Below are positions 6,718 to 13,712 of a stretch of 64,000 nucleotides of DNA, in pieces (position 1 is the stretch's first letter; each line of letters starts with the position of its first letter). The notes beneath the pieces were generated by a model, which was given only the letters and a program-made list of their open reading frames with translations, was not told the DNA's origin and did not search any database. Position numbers and translations under genes: made by a program. The DNA comes from Amycolatopsis mediterranei (lineage in GTDB: Bacteria; Actinomycetota; Actinomycetes; Mycobacteriales; Pseudonocardiaceae). Location of the stretch: NCBI RefSeq assembly GCF_026017845.1, contig NZ_CP100416.1, positions 8,029,757 through 8,093,756 on the forward strand, in the 5' to 3' direction.

Positions 6718-8121
6718 TCAGCCGCGCAACAGGTCGGCTACGGCGGCGATGCCGGGGCCGATCGCGTGGTCCGGGGTGTCGCCGAACCCCAGGATCAGCC
6801 GCGGCGGCCACGGCCCGGGCGTCGCGTGCAGCCCGGCCAGGCCGTAGAGCCCGACACCCCGCTGCCGGGCCCGGTCGATCACCCGCTGTTCGTCGGCCCC
6901 GGGCGGTAGGTGCAGGACGGCGTGGAACCCGGCGGCGAGCCCGGTGACGCGCAGGCCGGGCGCGTGGACGGCCAGCGCGTCGACGAGCGTCCGGCGCCGG
7001 GCGGCGTACTCCGCGCGGGCGCGGCGCAGGTGCCGGTCGTAGCGCCCGGATTCGATGAGCAGCGCCAGCGCCAGCTGGTCGAGGCCGGGGCTCCCGCGGT
7101 CGGTGACCAGCTTGTCGCGCGCCAGCGCCGGGACGAGCCGTTCGGGGGCGACCAGCCAGCCCAGGCGCAGGGCCGGCGCGAGCGACTTGCTGACCGTGCC
7201 GAGCGAGACGACGTGGCCGGGGTCGAGGCCCTGCAGCGAGCCGACCGGGTCGCGGTCGTAGCGGAATTCCGCGTCGTAGTCGTCTTCGATGACGAGGCCG
7301 TCGCGCCGTCGCGCCCACGCGAGCAGTTCCTGACGGCGGTGCCCGGCGAGCACCACGCCGGTCGGCCACTGGTGCGCCGGGGTCACCAGCACGGCCCGCG
7401 CGCCGCTGCGGTCGAGCGCCTCGACGTCCAGGCCGTCTTCGTCGACCGGGACGGGCACCACGGCCAGGCCGGCGGCGGCCGCCTGGCTCGTCGTCGACCG
7501 GACGGCGCCGGGGTCCTCGAAGGCCAAGGTGCCGCCGTCGGCCGCGAGCACCCGCAGCACCAGGCCGAGCGCCTGCGCCATCCCGGTGCAGACGACGACC
7601 TGCTCGGCCGAGGCCGCGACCGCCCGCACCCGGCGCAGGTACGCCGCGAGCACCTCCCGCAGCTGCCGCTCGCCGATCGGGTCGCCGTAGTCGAACGCGG
7701 TGTTCGGCGCGGTGCGGCAGACCTCGCGGACCGCCCACGCCCAGTCTTCGCGAGGCGCCAGGCGGAGGTCGGGCACGCCGTGGCGGAAGTCGGCGATCGC
7801 GGGCCGCGGCGGCGTCCGCGGGCTCGGCGGGGGTGGCGCGGCCCGGCGGGCGACCGCCGCCACGCGCGTGGCCGATCCGGGGCGGCTGGTCAGGTAGCCC
7901 TCGGCCTGCAACTGGGCGTAGCAGTCCTGGACCAGGCCGCGGGACAGGCCGAGGGCGCGGGCGAGTTCGCGGGACGACGGCAGCCGCTCCCCTCCCGCCA
8001 GGCGGCCGCCGCAGATCGCGTCACGCAGTTGCCGCTCCAGCTGCGCGCGGAGCCCGTCCCCGCTCTCGCGGTCGATCGTGAAGAGCAGCTCCGGGCCCGA
8101 ACCGGCCCACTCCACAGGCAT
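6718..8121 (-). CDS. MocR/PdxR-type regulator (GntR HTH plus aminotransferase-like domain)
   Basis: The 467-residue protein has an N-terminal GntR winged helix at ~15-85 (LRAQLERQLRDAICGGRLAGGERLPSSRELARALGLSRGLVQDCYAQLQAEGYL). A fold-type I aminotransferase domain follows, with the PLP lysine in SLGTVSKSLAPALRLGW and the D-x-Y signature IEDDYDAEFRY. MocR proteins sense PLP or amino-compounds and typically control a divergent gene. Here that is the MFS transporter 47 bp away. The start codons of both genes flank a shared promoter-operator region. A TAAGGT -10 (8135-8130) lies 8 nt before this ATG, which implies a leaderless transcript. Confidence 0.92.
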   Translation of the reverse strand: MPVEWAGSGPELLFTIDRESGDGLRAQLERQLRDAICGGRLAGGERLPSSRELARALGLSRGLVQDCYAQLQAEGYLTSRPGSATRVAAVARRAAPPPPSPRTPPRPAIADFRHGVPDLRLAPREDWAWAVREVCRTAPNTAFDYGDPIGERQLREVLAAYLRRVRAVAASAEQVVVCTGMAQALGLVLRVLAADGGTLAFEDPGAVRSTTSQAAAAGLAVVPVPVDEDGLDVEALDRSGARAVLVTPAHQWPTGVVLAGHRRQELLAWARRRDGLVIEDDYDAEFRYDRDPVGSLQGLDPGHVVSLGTVSKSLAPALRLGWLVAPERLVPALARDKLVTDRGSPGLDQLALALLIESGRYDRHLRRARAEYAARRRTLVDALAVHAPGLRVTGLAAGFHAVLHLPPGADEQRVIDRARQRGVGLYGLAGLHATPGPWPPRLILGFGDTPDHAIGPGIAAVADLLRG

Positions 8122-8129
8122 GGAACTGG

Positions 8130-8161
8130 ACCTTACCGGTGACCCGGTTCGCTTCTAGCGT
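8130..8161. promoter_or_regulatory. divergent MocR/MFS promoter region
   Basis: The 47-bp gap holds two -10 elements. TAAGGT on the minus strand (8135-8130) serves MocR. TAGCGT on the plus strand (8156-8161) sits 7 nt before the MFS ATG. Between them ACCGGTGACCCGGT (8135-8148) contains repeated ACCGGT/ACCCGGT half-sites that are candidates for MocR binding. Confidence 0.5.
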
Positions 8162-8168
8162 TCTCGGC

Positions 8169-9323
8169 ATGACCCTCGACCTGCAGCTCCGTCCCCGGCT
8201 GGTGTCCCGCGCCCTGCTGGTGCGCTTCGTCTCGATCGTCGGCTCGGCGATCGGCTTCTTCCTGCCGTTGTCGGTGGTGCCGCTGTTCGCGAAACAGGCC
8301 GGCTCGGAAGCCGGCGCGGGGTTCGCGACGGTCGCGTTGCTGCTGGCCACCGTGGCCGCCGAACTGGTGACGCCGCGGCTCGTCGCCCGCGTCGGCTACC
8401 GGTGGGCCCTGGCCGCCGGGCTGGTCCTGCTCGGGGTGCCGACACTCGTCCTGACCTTCAGCGACGACATCCGCGTGATCATCGCGGTCAGCGTGGTGCG
8501 CGGGATCGGGTACGCCATCGCCGTGGTGGCCGGCGGGGCCGTCACCGCCCTGCTGATCCCGGCGGACCGGCGCGGCGAGGGCCTCGCGCTCGTCGGGATC
8601 GTCGGCGGGATCCCCAGCCTGCTCGCGTTGCCGGCCGGGGTGTGGGCGGCGGCGCACTGGGGCTACGCGCCGGTGTTCGTGGTGACGACCGTGGCGACCC
8701 TGCTCGCCCTGCTGTCGGTGCCCGGCCTGCCGCGGCACTCCCTCTCCGCCTCCTCCGCGAAGGAAGAAGGCGTCCTGGCCGGCCTGCGCAACCCGGTGCT
8801 GACCCGGCCCGCCACGCTCTTCGCGGTGTCGGCCGCCGCGGTCGGCGTCCTGGTCACGTTCCTCCCGCTGGCCGCCGCGGACCAGCCGGCCTGGGTCGCC
8901 GCGAGCGCGTTGCTCGCCCAGCCCGCGGCGGCCACCGCGGCGCGCTGGGTCGCCGGGCGGATCGGCGACCGCCACAGGCCGGCCTGGCTGCTGGTGCCGG
9001 GGCTGCTGCTGGCCGCGGCCGGCATGGCGGGCCTCGCCTTCACCGGCACCCCCACCGCGGTGATCGGCGGGGCGTTCGTGTTCGGCGCCGGGTTCGGCGC
9101 GCTGCAGAACGCGACGCTGTCGCTGATGTACGCCCGGGTGCCCGCCGGCGGCGAGAGCGCGGTGAGCGCGATCTGGAACGCGGCCTACGACCTCGGCATG
9201 GCGGCCGGCGCGCTGGGCGCCGGGCTGGTGATCAGCTCGGCCGGGTACCCGGCGACGTTCGCCCTCACCGCCGTGGCGATCCTGCCGGCGTTGCTGCTGG
9301 CGCGGCGCGACCGGCGTCCCTGA
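8169..9323 (+). CDS. MFS transporter, probable drug or metabolite exporter
   Basis: The protein has 384 residues with about 12 hydrophobic segments and a short cytoplasmic loop in the middle (SASSAKEEGVLAGLRNP). Features include FLPLSVVPLFAKQAG in TM1-loop, RVGYRWALAAGLVL (loop 2-3, motif A-like) and VRGIGYAIAVVAGGAVTALLIPADRRGEG (TM4-5). The layout fits the DHA1-like exporters of actinomycetes. ATG 8169 was preferred over the in-frame GTG at 8139 because the TAGCGT -10 lies between them. It is divergent from the MocR gene and is its probable target. The substrate is unknown. Confidence 0.85.
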   Translation: MTLDLQLRPRLVSRALLVRFVSIVGSAIGFFLPLSVVPLFAKQAGSEAGAGFATVALLLATVAAELVTPRLVARVGYRWALAAGLVLLGVPTLVLTFSDDIRVIIAVSVVRGIGYAIAVVAGGAVTALLIPADRRGEGLALVGIVGGIPSLLALPAGVWAAAHWGYAPVFVVTTVATLLALLSVPGLPRHSLSASSAKEEGVLAGLRNPVLTRPATLFAVSAAAVGVLVTFLPLAAADQPAWVAASALLAQPAAATAARWVAGRIGDRHRPAWLLVPGLLLAAAGMAGLAFTGTPTAVIGGAFVFGAGFGALQNATLSLMYARVPAGGESAVSAIWNAAYDLGMAAGALGAGLVISSAGYPATFALTAVAILPALLLARRDRRP

Positions 9324-9338
9324 CGCAAACTGGTCCGC

Positions 9339-10130
9339 GTGCCTGAACTTCCCGAAGTGGAACTCGCCCGGCAGGTCCTCGCCGGTGCGCTCGGCCGGAA
9401 GATCCGCTCGGTCGACGACCACGACGACTGGGTCTGCCGCCCCCACGCACCCGGGGACATCGCCACCGCGTTGCGGGGCGGCCGGCTCACCGAAGCGCAC
9501 CGGCGGGGCAAGACACTGTGGTGCGAAACGGAAGGCGGCGACGGGCGGCCCGGCCCGAACCTCGGCCTGCACCTCGGGATGGCCGGGCAGCTGCGGTTCG
9601 CCGGCGAGAGCGGACCGCCCGGCCGGATCCGCGACCGGGACGAGAAACCCGAGTGGTTCCGCTTCGGCATCACTTTCGCCGATGGCGAACAGCTGCGCCT
9701 GTTCGACACGCGGCGGCTCAGCCGGGTGCGGCTCGACCCGGATCTCGACGCGCTCGGCCCGGACGCCGGGGAGATCTCGCGCCGTGACTTCGCCGAGCGC
9801 GTCGGCCGCGGCCGGGCGCCGCTGAAGGCGCGGCTGCTGGACCAGTCGGTGGTGGCGGGGATCGGGAACCTGCTGGCCGACGAAACCCTCTGGCAGGCGG
9901 CACTCTCCCCGGCGCGGCCGGTGCACGAAATGAGCTCCGACGACCTCGGTCACTTGCACAAGGCGCTGCGGAAGGCGTTGCGCGCGGCGATCCGCCACGG
10001 CGGCGTGCACACCGGCGAGATCATCGGCCACCGGCGGGCGGGCGAGCACTGCCCGCGCTGCGGCGCGGAGATGAGCCACGGCACGGTCGGCGGCCGGTCG
10101 ACCTGGTGGTGTTCGAAGGAGCAGTCCTAG
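9339..10130 (+). CDS. Fpg/Nei family DNA glycosylase-AP lyase
   Basis: The 263-residue enzyme starts PELPEVELARQVL after the initiator. The N-terminal Pro (Schiff-base nucleophile) and Glu of the base-excision family are both present, and GTG 9339 is therefore secure. The H2TH region is LLDQSVVAGIGNLLADETLWQAALSP. The C-terminal zinc finger is partly kept (CPRCGAEMSHGTVGGRSTWWCSKEQS: C-x2-C ... C). The last cysteine of the usual C-x2-C pair is replaced and the finger ends in a KEQ motif. The middle insert (RFAGESGPPGRIRDRDEKPEW) is longer than in E. coli Fpg, as in actinobacterial Fpg2/Nei-like paralogues. It would remove oxidised bases. Confidence 0.88.
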   Translation: MPELPEVELARQVLAGALGRKIRSVDDHDDWVCRPHAPGDIATALRGGRLTEAHRRGKTLWCETEGGDGRPGPNLGLHLGMAGQLRFAGESGPPGRIRDRDEKPEWFRFGITFADGEQLRLFDTRRLSRVRLDPDLDALGPDAGEISRRDFAERVGRGRAPLKARLLDQSVVAGIGNLLADETLWQAALSPARPVHEMSSDDLGHLHKALRKALRAAIRHGGVHTGEIIGHRRAGEHCPRCGAEMSHGTVGGRSTWWCSKEQS

Positions 10131-10584
10131 CGCGGGCCCAGCCCGGTGGGGCCGTCGAGCAGCTCCCGCACACGTCCAGGTGGCCGATGTGCCGCGCCGT
10201 CTCCTCGATGAGGTGCAGCACGACTCCGCGCAGATCGGTGATTTCGTCGCCGAGCGGGTCGGGATGCCGCCCTCGCGGCGTCGCGGACAGCGGCGTCGCG
10301 GCGAAGATTTCGTCGGACCGGCGGCACTGTTCGCGGTAGTAGGCGAAGGCGGCCGCCGGGGTCCGCGGCGCGTGTTCGCCGGTCGGCGGACCCGCGGTGC
10401 CGGTGACGATCTCCTGGGACCAGTGCCATTCCGCGTCCCCGAGGTGTTCCACCACGCCCAGCGGGGTCCAGCCGGACGGGAGGACCGCGGTCGTCAGGGC
10501 TTCCTCGCCGAGGCCGTCGAGGATCGCCAGGACGCCGGCGCGCTGGGCCCGCAGGAACGCCGGCAACGTGTTCTTCTCGCTCAC
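10127..10584 (-). pseudogene. DinB-family protein with a one-base frameshift near the C-terminus
   Basis: From GTG 10584 the frame encodes a DinB four-helix protein (VSEKNTLPAFLRAQRAGVLAIL...GVVEHLGDAEWHW...VVLHLIEETARHIGHLD) with the three metal-site histidines in place. After HLDV the frame runs on into Ser/Arg-rich nonsense. Deleting one base less at about 10180 restores RELLDGPTGLGPR and a stop at 10127, the normal family ending. It is either a sequencing error or a very recent mutation. DinB/YfiT proteins are metal-dependent, often thiol-linked transferases, and in actinobacteria some use mycothiol. The PIG-L gene is divergent. Confidence 0.6.
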
Positions 10585-10592
10585 GGTCGCGG

Positions 10593-10627
10593 ACCCTGGC
10601 GGGCGGGAGCGCATCCTGGCGGGCGGT
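10593..10627. repeat. two direct copies of CCTGGCGGGCGG in the DinB/PIG-L divergent region
   Basis: CCTGGCGGGCGG occurs at about 10594-10605 and 10614-10625, 20 bp apart (two helical turns), between the divergent DinB and PIG-L starts. It could be a regulator binding site; nothing else is visible in this gap except the PIG-L -10 element. Confidence 0.35.
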
Positions 10628-10646
10628 TTTTGTCGGGGGTTGCCGG

Positions 10647-10652
10647 TAACGT
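10647..10652 (+). promoter_or_regulatory. -10 element TAACGT, leaderless start of the PIG-L gene
   Basis: TAACGT ends 7 nt before ATG 10660 and no ribosome site intervenes. Confidence 0.55.
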
Positions 10653-10659
10653 CGCAGAC

Positions 10660-11454
10660 ATGGCAACACTGGTCACCTTCCACGCCCACCCGGACGACGA
10701 GTGCCTCCGCACCGCGGGCGTCATGCGCAAAGCCGTCGAAGACGGGCACCGGGTCGTGCTCGTCGTCGCCACCAAGGGCGAGGTCGGCGAGGTACCCGAC
10801 GGATTCCTCGCCGAGGGCGAGAAGCTGGAGGACCGGCGCGTCCAGGAGTCGCACGCGGCGGCGGCGATCCTCGGCGTCGAACGCGTCGAATTCCTCGGCT
10901 ACCGCGACTCGGGGATGATGGGCGAGCCGACGAACGACGACCCGGCGTGCTTCTGGCGCGCCGACGTCGAAAAGGCGGCCGAGCAGCTCGCGGCGATCCT
11001 GCGCGAGGAATCGGCCGACGTCCTGACGGTGTACGACGACAACGGCGACTACGGCCACCCGGACCACATCCAGGTCCACCGCGTCGGCCTCCGCGCGGCC
11101 GAGCTGGCCGGCACCGCCCGCGTGTTCCAGGCGACGTTCAACCGCGAGTTCATGCAGCGCGGCTTCGAAGCGGCGGTGGAGCAGGGTCTGATGCCCCCCG
11201 AGGCGGCGCCGAAGCCACCGGAGAACGTGGAGTTCGGCAAGCCGGAGGCGGAGATCACGGCGGCGGTCGACGTGTCGAAGTACGCGGCGGTCAAGCGCGC
11301 GGCGATGCGCGCGCACCCGAGCCAGATCAGCGAGGACATGTTCATGCTGGCGATGCCGGACGAGGCGTTCACCTTCGCCTTCGGCACGGAGTGGTTCATC
11401 CGCTGGGGAGAGGGCCCGGGAATCACCGAAACAGACCTGATGGCCGGCCTCTGA
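10660..11454 (+). CDS. PIG-L family deacetylase (MshB/Mca-like)
   Basis: The 264-residue Zn-dependent deacetylase is of the LmbE/PIG-L fold. The metal motif is AHPDDE at residues 9-14 and the second motif GHPDH at 132-136. ATKGEVGE and RRVQESHAAAAILGVERVEFLGYRDSGM are typical of the mycothiol enzymes MshB (GlcNAc-Ins deacetylase) and Mca (mycothiol S-conjugate amidase). Which reaction it performs, or whether it is a third paralogue, cannot be decided here. The neighbouring DinB gene fits a thiol-detoxification context. The start is set by the leaderless promoter. A GC-rich repeat zone follows the stop. Confidence 0.88.
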   Translation: MATLVTFHAHPDDECLRTAGVMRKAVEDGHRVVLVVATKGEVGEVPDGFLAEGEKLEDRRVQESHAAAAILGVERVEFLGYRDSGMMGEPTNDDPACFWRADVEKAAEQLAAILREESADVLTVYDDNGDYGHPDHIQVHRVGLRAAELAGTARVFQATFNREFMQRGFEAAVEQGLMPPEAAPKPPENVEFGKPEAEITAAVDVSKYAAVKRAAMRAHPSQISEDMFMLAMPDEAFTFAFGTEWFIRWGEGPGITETDLMAGL

Positions 11455-11460
11455 CCCACC

Positions 11461-11509
11461 CGGGGGCCGGGGGCCGGGGGCCGGGGGCCGGGGGCCGGGG
11501 GCCGGGGGC
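11461..11509. repeat. seven tandem copies of CGGGGGC
   Basis: Seven exact heptamers, CGGGGGC, start 7 nt after the PIG-L stop. The G5 runs every 7 nt could form a G-quadruplex on the plus strand. Such tracts are prone to slippage, so copy number may vary or be misassembled. Confidence 0.9.
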
Positions 11510-11562
11510 CGGGAGGGGAGATATCAGCCGGCGCGAGTGATCGGCCGGCCTGTGTTGCCCCG

Positions 11563-11791
11563 CCAATCACGAATGATGCCCCGCCAATCACGCGAGATCG
11601 CCCCCCAATCACGCGAGATCCGGCCCGAGCACGCCAACCGACCCTCCAGATACGCGAGTCGTCCGCCTAGGTACGCGAGTCGTCCGCCCAGGTACGCGAG
11701 TCGTCCGCCCAGGTACGCCGAACTCAGATGATCGGAGGCGTGACTCGCGTGATTGGGCGCGCATCTCGCGTGGCTGGGCGGGCTTCTCGGG
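11563..11791. repeat. 21-bp periodic intergenic repeat array, with the last copies inverted
   Basis: Units recur every 21 bp from 11563 (11563, 11584, 11605, then near 11626, 11647, 11668, 11689, 11710). They drift from CCAATCACGCGAGATC to AGGTACGCGAGTCGTCC and share a core ACGCGAG. After 11740 the unit continues in the opposite orientation (ACTCGCGTGATTGGG, then ATCTCGCGTGGCTGGG) at 11741, 11762 and 11783, again 21 bp apart. There is no gene in this stretch; the short frames that cross it are just the repeat translated. Confidence 0.85.
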
Positions 11792-11887
11792 TCAAGTGAG
11801 GGCGGCCGTCACGTCGAGCTCCGCCAGCCGGCCCGCGTAGCCCGGTGCCGGGTGCAGGCCGGGCGGGTTCTGGCGTTCAATGGTCAC
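11792..11887 (-). pseudogene. internally deleted RidA-family remnant
   Basis: The 31-codon frame begins VTIERQNPPGLHPAPGY, the conserved N-terminus of RidA (YjgF/UK114) enamine deaminases. It then runs directly into GRLAELDVTAALT, which matches the family's last residues (LxEIDVTAAL). About 90-100 central residues, including the substrate-binding arginine, are missing. Its stop codon abuts the inverted units of the 21-bp repeat, so repeat-associated deletion is plausible. It is the second in-frame internally deleted remnant in the window. Confidence 0.6.
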
Positions 11888-11935
11888 CGCCCCGTCTTCA
11901 CCGGCCGGGCAAGCGGAAGACCCCCGGGAGGGCTC

Positions 11936-12925
11936 GTGCGCAGGACCATCGACTGGGCCGACGGCGCCATCGTCGTCATCGACCAGACCGCGCTGCCCGG
12001 CGAGTACCGGCTCCTCGAGCTGAGGACCGTCGGGGAGCTCGTCGACGCCGTCAAACGGCTCGCCGTCCGGGGTGCGCCCGCGCTCGGGGGCGCCGGGGCG
12101 CTCGGTGTTGCCCTGTCCGCCCAGCTGAACAGCGATGTCCGGAAAGATGCCGAACTCATCGCGCACGCGCGGCCCACCGCCGTCAACCTCGCCTGGGGTG
12201 TCGAGCGCGCGCTCGGGAAGCTCGGCCAAGGCAAAGACGCCGTCCTCGCCGAGGCGCTGGCCGTCCTCGACGAGGACGAACGACTGAACAAGACCGCCTC
12301 GAAGCACGCCGCCGAGATCGTGCTCGCCGAATGCCCGCGACGCCCCCTTCGGCTGCTCAGCCACTGCAACGCCGGGCGCCTGGCCACCGTCGGCTGGGGC
12401 AGCGCCCTCGGTGTCGTCTCGCACCTGCACGAACGCGGGCTCGTCGGAGAAGTCCTCGTCGACGAGACGCGCCCGCTGCTGCAGGGCGCCCGGCTGACAG
12501 CGTGGGAGCTCGCCCAGGAGGGCGTCCCCTACCGCGTGCAGCCCGACGGAGCCGCCGCGGCCGCCATGGCTCGCGGGATGGTCGACTGCGTGCTCGTCGG
12601 CGCCGACCGGATCGCCGCGAACGGCGATGTCGCCAACAAGATCGGCACCTACGGCCTCGCCATCGCCGCCCGGTACCACGGGATCCCGTTCGTCGTGGTC
12701 GCGCCTTCGTCCACAGTGGACAGCAAACTCGCGGACGGCACGGGCATCGCCATCGAGGAACGCGACGCCCGCGAGCTCACCGGATACGCCGGGGTGCCGA
12801 TCACGCCGCCGGACGCGCAGGTCTTCAACCCCGCCTTCGACGTCACCCCGTTCGAACTCGTCACGGCCGTGGTCACCGAGCACGGCCGGTATTACCCCGG
12901 CCGAGAGGCCGGCCAGGCCGGCTAG
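11936..12925 (+). CDS. mtnA: S-methyl-5-thioribose-1-phosphate isomerase
   Basis: The 329-residue enzyme of methionine salvage converts MTR-1-P to MTRu-1-P in the cytoplasm. It starts RRTIDWADGAIVVIDQTALP and has the family motif VRGAPALGGAGALGVAL. The catalytic Cys is C144 in SHCNAGRLAT, the catalytic Asp is D224 in VGADRIAANGDVANKIGTY, and P-S-S-T-V-D follows. GTG 11936 was chosen because GGGAGG lies 6 nt upstream and homologues begin at this RTIDW. Other mtn genes are not adjacent. It follows the repeat array and RidA remnant, and no operon partner is seen. Confidence 0.93.
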   Translation: MRRTIDWADGAIVVIDQTALPGEYRLLELRTVGELVDAVKRLAVRGAPALGGAGALGVALSAQLNSDVRKDAELIAHARPTAVNLAWGVERALGKLGQGKDAVLAEALAVLDEDERLNKTASKHAAEIVLAECPRRPLRLLSHCNAGRLATVGWGSALGVVSHLHERGLVGEVLVDETRPLLQGARLTAWELAQEGVPYRVQPDGAAAAAMARGMVDCVLVGADRIAANGDVANKIGTYGLAIAARYHGIPFVVVAPSSTVDSKLADGTGIAIEERDARELTGYAGVPITPPDAQVFNPAFDVTPFELVTAVVTEHGRYYPGREAGQAG

Positions 12926-12949
12926 ACCACCGAGCAGGCCGGACAGGCC

Positions 12950-13390
12950 TCAGCAGCCCTGCCGCCCGCTGCCGGTCACGTGGGTAGTGCCGCCCCAGGT
13001 GATGTAGCCGACCGCCGCCACGCAGCGGTGGGCCGTGCCGGTGACGCCCCGGGGCCCCGCGTAGTAGGCGTAGTTGCCCAAATCCTCGCTGGACGCAACG
13101 TCGATCGTGCACGGCTGGCCTTCGCCGCTGGCCTCGACGCAGCGATACATCCGGACGTACGTCGGCGCGGCCACGCCGTAGGCCGCACCCCGGTGGTAGA
13201 AGCAGGCGCTGTTCGTGCCGCCGTTCGTGGAGTTGTAGTAGATCGTCAACTCACCGATGCCGTCGATCGTGTGGTCGTAGGTGATCGTTCCCGAGCACGA
13301 AACCGCCGCGCTCGCCGGCGCCGCCGACACCACGCCCACCGTCAGCACGAGGCTCAGCACAGCCAGCACCGAGGACAGAATTTTCCGCAT
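12950..13390 (-). CDS. small secreted protein, hypothetical
   Basis: The 146-residue protein has a Sec signal peptide (MRKILSSVLAVLSLVLTVGVVSAAPASAA, cleavage after ~29). The mature part is rich in Gly, Thr and Tyr, with six cysteines (VSCSG, SACFYH, YRCVEA, QPCTID, HRCVAA, RQGC), suggesting up to three disulfides. No catalytic motif is seen. ATG 13390 was preferred to GTG 13399 because GGAGGG lies 8 nt upstream and overlaps the alternative. Cysteine-rich secreted proteins of this size in actinomycetes are often of unknown role. It is not evidently linked to mtnA or to the P450 genes. Confidence 0.75.
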   Translation of the reverse strand: MRKILSSVLAVLSLVLTVGVVSAAPASAAVSCSGTITYDHTIDGIGELTIYYNSTNGGTNSACFYHRGAAYGVAAPTYVRMYRCVEASGEGQPCTIDVASSEDLGNYAYYAGPRGVTGTAHRCVAAVGYITWGGTTHVTGSGRQGC

Positions 13391-13493
13391 GAAGTGCACC
13401 CTCCGTCGTTCTCACACAAGGACGGTGCCCTCACGCCGGTCCCCGGCGCCCGGTTGGGTCTCCCTCGGGACGCCACCTGAACGGACCAGTTCG

Positions 13494-13709
13494 TTACGGC
13501 CGCGGGCCGATCTCGCGGCCGCCGTCGGTCACCGTGATCGCCATGGCCGGGCAGGAGTCCGCCACGTCGAGCACGGTCTCGTCGGCGTCGACCGACGAGG
13601 TCACCGGGTGCGCCACCGGGCCGTCGAGGGTGAACACCTCCGGCATCAGGGCCGCACACATCCCCGACCCGATACAGGTGTGTTCATCGACTTCCACGTG
13701 CCAGCTCAT
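13494..13709 (-). CDS. 3Fe-4S ferredoxin, partner of the adjacent P450
   Basis: The 71-residue ferredoxin has the single-cluster pattern C-x5-C ... C-P (HTCIGSGMCAALMPEVF and DSCPAMAI). The residue after the second Cys position is replaced, as in 3Fe-4S P450 ferredoxins. It starts 3 nt after the stop of the P450 gene on the same strand, so it is almost certainly the electron donor to that enzyme. No ferredoxin reductase lies nearby. Confidence 0.9.
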   Translation of the reverse strand: MSWHVEVDEHTCIGSGMCAALMPEVFTLDGPVAHPVTSSVDADETVLDVADSCPAMAITVTDGGREIGPRP

Positions 13710-13712
13710 GCA

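Noticed and set aside
10180..10660. N-terminal extension of the PIG-L frame back to 10180
   Set aside because: The extra residues are antisense to DinB, and the TAACGT promoter element places the start at 10660.
11461..11730. repeat zone after the PIG-L gene as a possible CRISPR array
   Set aside because: Units are 21 bp, contiguous and diverging, without unique spacers; no cas genes are present.
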